Shown: positions 1 through 5,892 of the stretch, one piece after another | Layout: each line of letters opens with the position of its first letter | Numbering within the stretch: position 1 is the stretch's first letter | Source: Candidatus Iainarchaeum sp. | GTDB taxonomy: Archaea; Iainarchaeota; Iainarchaeia; Iainarchaeales; Iainarchaeaceae | Direction: 5' to 3' | NCBI GenBank assembly: GCA_013331625.1 | Contig: DUGC01000036.1 | Location: 1-6,522 of the forward strand | Length of the DNA: 6,522 nt | The notes under the pieces: model-generated | Database searches by the model: none | What the model was told of the DNA's origin: nothing | What the model saw: the letters and a program-made list of their open reading frames with translations, nothing else | Program-made: the position numbers and the translations under genes

Positions 1-1863
1 GGGCTGCCAACCGGCAGCAATGACGGTTCAAGCTGGGAAAATGCATGGGCTGAATTTTCAAATATCGACTGGGGCCAGCTGCAATCGGAAGCTGCAACTG
101 AGCCGGTGACCGTTTTTTTAAAGAAAGGTTCTGTGAGCAATGCCCCGCTTATCGCAAAGGGCAGCGGCTCGGCGCAAAACAGGATTGTGTTCACAACCCA
201 TACATCTGACTTTGGGCCAAATCCGGCCATTGAGAATGCCACAGACTCCATTGACACGGCAGGCTTTGATTACCTGACAATGGAAAACATTGAAATACGG
301 GGCAGCCCGTACACCGCTTCAAAAAGCAGGGGGGTTGTAGTGCGCTACGATTCTGAGCACATTACACTGCGCAACCTCGATATACACGACATTGACGCGC
401 ATGGCATCGCATTCACTGTGAAGGGGACTCCATCAGGCCAGATAAGCGCAAAAAATACCCTTGTGGAAAATAGCCGCATCTATAATATCATGGGATCCGC
501 CGCCAGCCATTCAGGCATATACGGCGGCCCCGGATACAGCATTATCAGGGGGAATAGAATCTACCGCGTGTGCACTGATGCGATCATGGGGAGCTTTGAC
601 AATTCAGTTATTGAAGGGAACGAAATTTACCAGCTCGGGCTTGCAGAACTGGGGCCAAAGTGCCCAAGCACTCACCCGGATGCCATGCAGCTCACGCCGC
701 AAAATATCACCATCAGGAACAATTTCCTCCATGACCTCCTTTCACAGGGAATATTCCTCGAGTCATACGGAAGGCCCATGGGCAACATCGAAATTTCCAA
801 CAATATTTTTATCAATGTGCCAAGCGGAAGGGGCGCAATAAACATTAAGGAGGCAAATGATCGCAACAACCACATTTTCGGGTACATCAGGGTAATGAAC
901 AACAGCATTAGCCGGGGTTCGAGCGTGATGACACTCTATTCAACCCGCAATACGCCCGACAGCCTTTCAGAGCTGGATGAAGTTGTGTTCAAAAACAATG
1001 CATGGGGCGCTGAAACACGCGGAGTGCAGTTCGGGACATCCAATTCAAAAAGCATTAACCTTATATCAAATAACAACATCATCGGCAATGGCTCCATGAA
1101 CCTGAAGGGAACAGCATATACAACCCTTGAGGATTGGCAAAGCGCGCTTGGCGGCTGCCAGGGCAAAGAAAATGACTGCAAGAGCCACTGGGCTAAAAGC
1201 CCACAGTTCATATCCCCAATAGATGTGCATCTGCAGGCAGGTTCAATGGCAATAAATGGCGGCGCAGACCTGTCAGAATATTTTTCAGCCGATAACAATG
1301 GCACTCCAAGGCCCCAGGGGGCAGGCTGGGATATCGGGGCCTATGAGTATTATGCAGGGCTGGCAATGCAGCCTATAGCGCCAAATGAGCCTGCGGGCAC
1401 ACCACCGCAATCCGGGCAAAAATGCAGCCAAGCCAGGGCGGGAATCGAAAGCCCCTATATCAACCCTAATAACTGCCCCATTCCGATAGCAACTAAATTT
1501 GACATCAAGCCGGATTTTAATTCTCTTGACATCACGGCAATAACCGACCTTAATTTGGGGATATTGCAACATGGCAAAATCAGCTGGAACGATGCAGACA
1601 TCAACCTTACAGCAAAAGTGAATTCAGGATATGACCGCCTCAACCTCGATGCCGACCTCAACATAACCAAGCACAAAATCGCCCTCAACCAAAACAGTTT
1701 GCCCCAGCTCAATTTTCCCGCGACAATAACGCTCTACAACACGGATTTCAGATCGCCGAAAATACTAAAGGACGGAACGGAGTGTATCGCATGCCGGATT
1801 ATAAGCTATGAGCGCAGCGCAAAAACGATTGTGTTTTCCGTGCCGGGATTCGGCCCAAATTAA
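1..1863 (+). CDS. Secreted right-handed beta-helix surface protein with archaeal C-terminal module (5' partial)
   Basis: The frame is open from base 1 to the TAA at 1861-1863, giving 620 visible residues; the true start and any signal peptide lie upstream. The first residues (GSNDGSSWENAWAEFSNIDW) resemble the entry segment of parallel beta-helix proteins. Residues about 70-400 are beta-helix rungs rich in N-x-I/F-x-N/D turns (for example ITIRNNFLHD and VIEGNEIYQLG). HPDAMQ at 225-230 resembles a motif of beta-helix carbohydrate-active enzymes, but no catalytic set is proven. Residues about 414-450 (AINGGAD, GTPRPQG, DIGAYEY) match the choice-of-anchor Q module. A Pro-rich linker (about 451-498) leads to a beta-rich C-terminal module (about 499-620) with ITLYN, PKILKDG and two cysteines, a type I recall from DPANN archaeal surface proteins. 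No C-terminal membrane helix is visible. Likely role is extracellular glycan or surface binding, possibly a lyase; the substrate is unknown. It is followed by terminator-like sequence, so it is probably not cotranscribed with the chemotaxis genes. Confidence 0.85.
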   Translation, partial: GLPTGSNDGSSWENAWAEFSNIDWGQLQSEAATEPVTVFLKKGSVSNAPLIAKGSGSAQNRIVFTTHTSDFGPNPAIENATDSIDTAGFDYLTMENIEIRGSPYTASKSRGVVVRYDSEHITLRNLDIHDIDAHGIAFTVKGTPSGQISAKNTLVENSRIYNIMGSAASHSGIYGGPGYSIIRGNRIYRVCTDAIMGSFDNSVIEGNEIYQLGLAELGPKCPSTHPDAMQLTPQNITIRNNFLHDLLSQGIFLESYGRPMGNIEISNNIFINVPSGRGAINIKEANDRNNHIFGYIRVMNNSISRGSSVMTLYSTRNTPDSLSELDEVVFKNNAWGAETRGVQFGTSNSKSINLISNNNIIGNGSMNLKGTAYTTLEDWQSALGGCQGKENDCKSHWAKSPQFISPIDVHLQAGSMAINGGADLSEYFSADNNGTPRPQGAGWDIGAYEYYAGLAMQPIAPNEPAGTPPQSGQKCSQARAGIESPYINPNNCPIPIATKFDIKPDFNSLDITAITDLNLGILQHGKISWNDADINLTAKVNSGYDRLNLDADLNITKHKIALNQNSLPQLNFPATITLYNTDFRSPKILKDGTECIACRIISYERSAKTIVFSVPGFGPN

Positions 1864-1876
1864 AGGCCCGGTTTTT
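1843..1876 (+). terminator. Candidate terminator of the beta-helix gene
   Basis: CCGGG at 1843-1847 can pair with CCCGG at 1867-1871, and the second arm runs directly into TTTTT at 1872-1876. The hairpin straddles the TAA stop codon. Archaeal termination depends mainly on T-tracts, so the T5 run is the more relevant part and the hairpin may be incidental. Inferred from sequence only. Confidence 0.35.
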
Positions 1877-1906
1877 CAGGCGGTGGCTCCGTTGAAAATA
1901 TAAAAA

Positions 1907-1936
1907 GGCCAGCCATTTTGGCATTTGGCCATTTTG
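1907..1936 (+). repeat. Inverted repeat with embedded direct repeat
   Basis: GGCCA (1907-1911) plus GCCA (1912-1915) can pair with TGGC (1919-1922) plus TGGCC (1926-1930). This gives a 9-bp stem with a 3-nt loop and an ATT bulge. The 9-mer GCCATTTTG also occurs twice, at 1912-1920 and 1928-1936, with a 16-nt period. It may act as a second terminator for the upstream gene or as an element in a small transcript. No protein-coding content is seen here. Confidence 0.4.
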
Positions 1937-1969
1937 ACCCAGGGTATTTCTGCCTTTGGAAAACCCCCG

Positions 1970-1994
1970 AAGGCCGGAACGTCGGCCTTATTTT
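1970..1994 (+). terminator. Perfect 7-bp hairpin followed by ATTTT
   Basis: AAGGCCG (1970-1976) and CGGCCTT (1983-1989) are exact reverse complements around a 6-nt loop, followed by ATTTT. The geometry is that of a terminator or of a stable RNA end. It lies 107 nt past the stop of the beta-helix gene and about 50 nt before the receptor promoter, so it would insulate the two units. Function is inferred. Confidence 0.4.
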
Positions 1995-2042
1995 ACCGGG
2001 ATTTTTCCGACTTTTTCAACACAGCCTCAGGCGGTAAAAGCC

Positions 2043-2051
2043 TTTTATATT
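2043..2051 (+). promoter_or_regulatory. Archaeal TATA box for the chemoreceptor-cheW-cheY unit
   Basis: TTTTATATT at 2043-2051 fits an archaeal box A, with a purine/A-rich stretch (GGTAAAAG) just upstream as a possible BRE. The box centre lies about 27 nt before the GTG at 2074. Archaeal initiation normally falls about 25-27 nt downstream of the box centre, so the transcript would start at or next to this codon. That implies a leaderless mRNA, or a very short leader if translation starts at 2083. Confidence 0.5.
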
Positions 2052-2073
2052 AGAATAATCTATTAGATGCGGA

Positions 2074-3966
2074 GTGGATAGGGTGGCCGGTACTTTTGAG
2101 GAAATGTCAATCGGGACAAAGCTTGCAGTGAGCTTTGCGGCTGTGCTCTTTCTTACAACATGCCTTGGCATAATTTCCTATTTTACCCTAAATGGCCTTG
2201 TGAACGAGAGCATACCCGAACTTGAGATCGACGGCAAGATCGCCGTCAGTATCCTGCAGATGAGGCGCTATGAAAAGGATTTCCTCATGGAGGACTCCAA
2301 ATCCCAAAAATTTTTTGCAAGCGGCAAGAGCCAATACATTGACACGTTCGAGGGCTACTACACACAGGCAATGAAAAATATAGCGTTGCTGCGCACCATC
2401 AGGGAAAAGAAGGGAGACAAGGAAGGGGCATACAGGGTTGATGAGCTCAAGAGGCTCCTTGTCGAATACAGGACGAAATTTTACGCTTATGAGCTCAAGG
2501 TGCGGGAGAAGGGTGATGCAGGTTACGGAATTGTCGCAAAGATGGCCGCAAAAAGGGCAATGCTTGATGGCAACCTGGGCGCAATTCAAGATCCTGATGC
2601 CAATATAATATATGCGAGGAGTGAGCTTCACAGGGCACAGGGCATCGAATCCCTTTACCTCTCAAAAGCAGATATAAGCCTGCAGGAGCCTTTCCATTCG
2701 GCAATGGATAGCGTCATGGCTGCAATAGCAAATTCCGCTGCCGGAAAAGAAACAAAGGATGCATTGATCTTCGGCGCAAAAAGCTATGCTGAAGGGTTTG
2801 ACGAAGTGGCGGCAATTGATCGGCAGATCGGCCTGAACCTCTATGATGGCATGATCAGGGAATATAAGGTGCCTGTCCACAGCATCGACCCGCTCATTGA
2901 AAAGGACATGCAGGAGGTGTGGGATTCCATTGACCGCTCATCGCGTGCCGCAACCTACACTGTGCTGTTTTCCGCACTTGCCCTTCTCGGCCTTATAATA
3001 GTCCTTGATGTCCTGATCCTTGGCTCAATTACCCGCTCACTTGCAAGGACTGCAGGCAGGGTGGAATCGGCCTCGCACCAGATGTTTGCAACGGCAGACG
3101 GGGTGAACACGGCCACTATGAGCGTGAACAGGACGATGCAGGAGATCTCGAGGGGCACGGAAGGCCAGAGCAGGGAACTGCTGGAGTCAAGCAGGCTCAT
3201 GCATGATGCGAACACAACCACGAAGGACATGGCAGCAAACATTGAAAATATCACTGCCGAGGCGCAAGGGGTCGCGCAAAGGGCGCAGGAAGGCGGCGAG
3301 AGCGCGCAAAGGGCAAGGCAATCGCTCGGTGAAATCAGCAGCTCGATTGGCGAATCCGCGCTCTCAATCAAGGAGTTGCAGAAGGTCTCTGTTGAAATCG
3401 GGGATATGAGCGACACCATCAACGAGCTTGCAGAACAGACGAACATGCTCGCGCTCAATGCGGCAATCGAGGCATCGCGCGCAGGGGATGCCGGCAAGGG
3501 ATTTACTGTTGTTTCAGATGAAGTTAGAAAGCTTGCAGACCAGAGCAGTGATGCAACCGAGCAGATCAAAAAGCTTTTGCGGCAGGTGCAGGCCACGGCG
3601 GACGGGGCCGCACAGACTATTGACCGTGGCACAAAAAGGATAGATGCCGGGCGCGTGATTGTTGGGGAGGCACTTGAATCGCTGCAGTCAATAAATTCAA
3701 GCGTTAAGCAGATTTCGGCAAAGATAAGCACTCTTGGCACCGCGGCGCAGGAGAATGCCCTGAAGATTGACAAATGCACGGCAAACATCAGCGAGGTGGC
3801 AGCAATTGCTGAGCGTACTGCCGTGGGTAGCGAGGAAGTCTGTGCCTCAAGTGAGCATATGGCACAGGCAATGAAGGATGTGGTGGTATCTGCAAAGCAG
3901 CTTGAGGATGAAGTGAGGGCGCTGCAAAGGCTGCTTGGCACAACAGGCAGGGGCAATGGCAGATGA
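2074..3966 (+). CDS. Methyl-accepting chemotaxis protein with HBM-like sensor domain
   Basis: Transmembrane receptor that senses an extracellular ligand and controls CheA through CheW. The 630 residues hold TM1 (about 16-38), an all-helical extracellular domain (about 39-291), TM2 (about 294-316) and a cytoplasmic coiled-coil signalling hairpin to about 619. The RRYEKDF motif (64-70), the later F242...IG (252-253) and the length of about 250 residues suggest the helical bimodular (HBM) fold. HBM receptors known in bacteria bind organic acids or polyamines; this ligand is unknown. The hairpin tip is canonical: AEQTNMLALNAAIEASRAG (453-471), then KGFTVVSDEVRKLADQS. Possible methylation pairs are Q405-E406, Q559-E560 and E587-E588; all match the consensus only loosely. 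No complete HAMP is visible after TM2, and there is no C-terminal CheR-binding pentapeptide. GTG 2074 suits a leaderless start. GTG 2083 has GGAG (2071-2074) 8 nt upstream and is a real alternative; ATG 2104 is less likely. The stop overlaps cheW by ATGA. Confidence 0.93.
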   Translation: MDRVAGTFEEMSIGTKLAVSFAAVLFLTTCLGIISYFTLNGLVNESIPELEIDGKIAVSILQMRRYEKDFLMEDSKSQKFFASGKSQYIDTFEGYYTQAMKNIALLRTIREKKGDKEGAYRVDELKRLLVEYRTKFYAYELKVREKGDAGYGIVAKMAAKRAMLDGNLGAIQDPDANIIYARSELHRAQGIESLYLSKADISLQEPFHSAMDSVMAAIANSAAGKETKDALIFGAKSYAEGFDEVAAIDRQIGLNLYDGMIREYKVPVHSIDPLIEKDMQEVWDSIDRSSRAATYTVLFSALALLGLIIVLDVLILGSITRSLARTAGRVESASHQMFATADGVNTATMSVNRTMQEISRGTEGQSRELLESSRLMHDANTTTKDMAANIENITAEAQGVAQRAQEGGESAQRARQSLGEISSSIGESALSIKELQKVSVEIGDMSDTINELAEQTNMLALNAAIEASRAGDAGKGFTVVSDEVRKLADQSSDATEQIKKLLRQVQATADGAAQTIDRGTKRIDAGRVIVGEALESLQSINSSVKQISAKISTLGTAAQENALKIDKCTANISEVAAIAERTAVGSEEVCASSEHMAQAMKDVVVSAKQLEDEVRALQRLLGTTGRGNGR

Positions 3967-4373
3967 CAGGGAAGGAAAGTGAATGCGGGACGGCAACATT
4001 CCATGTTGCAGGGAAGGAATTTGGCATAAGCCTGCTCTGCACGCGTGAAGTCATCGGAAGGTTTGCATTAAGGCATGTTCCAAATTCGCCGCAGCAGGTT
4101 GCAGGGATCATAAGCCTTCGCGGAAGGATCCTCCCGGTAATTGACCTTGCAAAATCACTCGGGCTTGAAGGGAAAACTGCAGCGAACAGGAAGAAGATCA
4201 TTGTATGCGACATTGGCAAGGGGAGGCTTGCAGGCATCCTTGTCGATGATGTGGGCGGCATTATAGGGCAGGAAAGCCCTGCCCCAAAAGGAGGCATGGC
4301 GACAATTACAATTATTAATCCCGAAAGCCTACTTATGCAAGAAGGGACAGTGGCCGGACCGGAGGTCAGGTAG
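3963..4373 (+). CDS. cheW: CheW coupling protein, shortened in its C-terminal half
   Basis: Cytoplasmic SH3-like adaptor joining the receptor tip to the P5 domain of CheA. The core is clear: TFHVAGKEFGI (12-22), HVPNSPQQVAGIISLRGRILPVIDL (39-62, with the conserved Arg-Gly at 53-54) and GILVDDVGGI (91-100). After that, CheW normally has about 40 residues including a strand of the type 'kGlvk.dgrli' before the final 'ilDl.kll'. Here QESPAPKGG passes straight to MATITIINPESLL, about 15-17 residues fewer, giving 136 residues against about 150 in relatives. Both sides of the gap are in one frame, so this is not a frameshift. The ATG overlaps the receptor stop (ATGA at 3963-3966), suggesting coupled translation; AGGGG at 3949-3953 is a weak ribosome binding site. 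The family assignment is firm, the effect of the deletion unknown. Confidence 0.92.
   Translation: MTGKESECGTATFHVAGKEFGISLLCTREVIGRFALRHVPNSPQQVAGIISLRGRILPVIDLAKSLGLEGKTAANRKKIIVCDIGKGRLAGILVDDVGGIIGQESPAPKGGMATITIINPESLLMQEGTVAGPEVR
4361..4366 (+). promoter_or_regulatory. Strong Shine-Dalgarno site for cheY
   Basis: GGAGGT lies within the last codons of cheW and ends 9 nt before the cheY ATG at 4376. It is the best ribosome binding site in the window. It supports high or independent loading of ribosomes on cheY inside the polycistronic message. Confidence 0.7.
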
Positions 4374-4375
4374 GA

Positions 4376-4732
4376 ATGACAAAGATATTGGTTGTGGATG
4401 ACAGCGCATTCATGAGGAAGATACTTACAGGCATTCTTCAAAAGGCAGGATATAACGAAGTTTGCGAAGCATCAGACGGCGATGAGGCGGTGGATGTTTT
4501 CTTGCAGCAAAAGCCTGACGTTACCCTTCTTGACATAATAATGCCGCACAGCGGCATCGAGGCGCTTTCCGAAATACTTTCCAAAAGCGCCGCGGCAAAA
4601 GTCATCATGATAACCGCTGTAGGCCAGGAGGGCATAATGAAGGAAACCATGGATATCGGGGCCATTGATTACATAATCAAGCCGTTTAGGGAAGAGAAAG
4701 TAATTGCGGCAGTAAGGCGGGCACTTTCATAG
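4376..4732 (+). CDS. cheY: CheY single-domain response regulator
   Basis: A stand-alone receiver domain of 118 residues, the usual CheY length. It takes phosphate from CheA and, in archaea, normally signals to the archaellar motor through CheF. The Mg-binding acidic pair is D8-D9, the phospho-acceptor D53, the switch threonine T80 (MITAVGQE) and the conserved lysine K102 (YIIKPF). The loop after the acceptor reads DIIMPHSGIEAL: D53 to the conserved glycine G60 is seven positions, where E. coli CheY (D57 to G65) and the CheB receiver in this window (D54 to G62) have eight. One residue is therefore missing from the beta3-alpha3 loop, and the usual M-D/N before Gly is replaced. The start follows the cheW stop by 2 nt and has a strong ribosome binding site. 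No output domain is present. A CheY role is inferred from the neighbours; the receiver fold itself is certain. Confidence 0.93.
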   Translation: MTKILVVDDSAFMRKILTGILQKAGYNEVCEASDGDEAVDVFLQQKPDVTLLDIIMPHSGIEALSEILSKSAAAKVIMITAVGQEGIMKETMDIGAIDYIIKPFREEKVIAAVRRALS

Positions 4733-4744
4733 AACCGCAATGGC

Positions 4745-4783
4745 TGCAGCAAGCAGGCTGTTGCCGGGATATTCCCTGCTGCA
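4745..4783 (+). repeat. Weak inverted repeat after cheY
   Basis: TGCAGCA (4745-4751) is the reverse complement of TGCTGCA (4777-4783), with a 25-nt spacer. A short TTTT (4791-4794) follows. It could form a hairpin near the end of the receptor-cheW-cheY transcript, but the long loop and the short T-tract make termination uncertain. No gene is supported between the cheY stop and cheB. Confidence 0.25.
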
Positions 4784-4833
4784 AGCGGACTTTTGGCACG
4801 GATGTTACCGCCGGCTTTGGCAGGCCAGGAAAT

Positions 4834-4849
4834 TATTTTTATTATTTAA
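4834..4849 (+). promoter_or_regulatory. AT-rich archaeal promoter candidate upstream of cheB
   Basis: ATTTTTATTATTTAAA is the only strongly AT-rich block in this region. A box A centred near 4840 would place initiation near 4866, directly before the ATG at 4867. That would again give a leaderless transcript, as for the receptor gene. No good Shine-Dalgarno precedes ATG 4867, which agrees with this. The exact TATA hexamer cannot be fixed by eye. Confidence 0.45.
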
Positions 4850-4866
4850 AAAAATGAGTGGTGTTT

Positions 4867-5889
4867 ATGGTCAGGGTGCTCATTGCAGACGACTCAGGTT
4901 TCATGCGCAGGGTCATCCGCTCAATACTCCTTAAAAAGGTGGGGATTTCCGTCTGTGGTGAGGCCCAGGATGGCTTTGAGATGCTTGAACTTGCCCGCTC
5001 ATTGCGCCCTGATGTGATCCTCATGGACATCCAGATGCCCAAGATGGATGGCCTGAGCGCCCTCTCAAGGTTAATGGCCCAAAATCCAATACCGGTAGTT
5101 GTATTGAGCGCTTTCACTTCCAAAGATTCCTATCTTGCAATTGAATGCCTCCAGAACGGGGCAGTAGGGGTCATTGAAAAGCCCGGCGGGACAGTTGCGG
5201 GGAACATTGACTCGCTTTCAGAGGAGATTGTGCAAAAGGTCATGGCCGCATCCAAGGCAAAGGTTGCCATCAGAAGCACAGCTGTTGAGCCTGTTGCCAT
5301 ACTCAAGCAGTCCATTTCCAGCCTGCCTGCTGCGCGGGCGCTCATTGTAGTGGTTGCGGGCACGGGCGGCCCTGCTGCACTCGAGCTTTTTTGCGCGATG
5401 CTCCCGAAAGGCATAAAGGCGGGGATAATGATTGCCCAGCACATACAGGGCAGCTTTGTAAAAAGCCTTGTGGACAGGCTCGACTCGACATCGGCAGTCA
5501 TTGTAAGGGAGGCATGCCAGGGCGAGGAGATATGCGAAGGGGTGGTGTACCTTTGCGGCAGCCATGTCGCGGTTTCACCGCAAAAGACAATTGAAGTGCT
5601 CCCCGGCCCGCCCATCAACGGCAGCATCCCTAACGGGGATGTGCTCATCGAAAGCGCGGTCGCTGCCTTTAAAAACGGGATTATCGGGATCGTGCTGACA
5701 GGGGACGGGACTGACGGCAAGAGGGGCATGGCACTTGTTAAGATGAATGGCGGAAAGGTGATATGCCAAGATGAGGAGACATCAGTCATTTTCAGCATGC
5801 CATCACAGGTGATTGCAAGCGGCAATTGCGATTTCGTGCTGCCGCTTGATAAAATTGCGCAGAAAGCGGCGCAGATAGCAGGTGAATGA
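4867..5889 (+). CDS. cheB: CheB-type receiver/methylesterase, catalytic serine replaced by glycine
   Basis: CheB normally hydrolyses glutamyl methyl esters (and deamidates glutamines) on chemoreceptors once its receiver domain is phosphorylated by CheA. From ATG 4867 the protein has 340 residues (E. coli CheB has 349). The receiver spans about 1-122, with D8-D9, acceptor D54 (MDIQMPKMDG), S81-A82 and K105 (EKPGG). A linker follows to about 156, then the methylesterase domain, about 157-340. The catalytic motif, normally G-A-S-T-G-G, reads V-A-G-T-G-G: the nucleophile position is G165 (GGC at 5359-5361). Catalytic His (H192, AQHIQGSF) and Asp (D283, LTGDGTDG) are kept, as are QDEETSVIFSMP and the GGPAAL segment. 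The usual Met three residues before the Asp is D280. Esterase activity is therefore predicted lost, though the fold looks intact. ATG 4867 is preferred over in-frame GTGs at 4858 and 4861 because it begins the receiver strand (MVRVLIADD) and fits the promoter. cheA follows after 3 nt. Confidence 0.92.
   Translation: MVRVLIADDSGFMRRVIRSILLKKVGISVCGEAQDGFEMLELARSLRPDVILMDIQMPKMDGLSALSRLMAQNPIPVVVLSAFTSKDSYLAIECLQNGAVGVIEKPGGTVAGNIDSLSEEIVQKVMAASKAKVAIRSTAVEPVAILKQSISSLPAARALIVVVAGTGGPAALELFCAMLPKGIKAGIMIAQHIQGSFVKSLVDRLDSTSAVIVREACQGEEICEGVVYLCGSHVAVSPQKTIEVLPGPPINGSIPNGDVLIESAVAAFKNGIIGIVLTGDGTDGKRGMALVKMNGGKVICQDEETSVIFSMPSQVIASGNCDFVLPLDKIAQKAAQIAGE
5880..5885 (+). promoter_or_regulatory. 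Ribosome binding site for cheA
   Basis: AGGTGA matches the archaeal/bacterial anti-Shine-Dalgarno (complement of GGAGGTGATC) and ends 7 nt before ATG 5893. It lies over the last codons of cheB. It favours ATG 5893 over the in-frame ATG at 5899. Confidence 0.55.
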
Positions 5890-5892
5890 TTC

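Noticed and set aside
106..108. GTG as the start of the beta-helix gene
   Set aside because: The frame stays open to base 1 and the upstream residues (NDGSSWENAW) are typical of the family, so this is an internal valine and the gene is truncated by the window.
2955..4004. 349-codon open frame on the minus strand
   Set aside because: It is antisense to the receptor's signalling domain and cheW. Its product is Ser/Cys/Ala-rich with no recognisable domain, as expected from the complement of a codon-biased coiled-coil gene.
4266..4310. Frameshift as the cause of the short CheW
   Set aside because: The conserved strand before the gap and the final 'TIINPESLL' segment after it are in the same frame, so a net in-frame deletion explains it better.
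4858..4863. GTG codons as the cheB start
   Set aside because: They add only two or three residues before the receiver strand and have no Shine-Dalgarno; ATG 4867 matches the promoter spacing and the usual CheB N-terminus.
4740..4934. 64-codon + strand frame between cheY and cheB
   Set aside because: It runs into cheB in another frame, spans the AT-rich promoter block, has no ribosome binding site and no recognisable motif.
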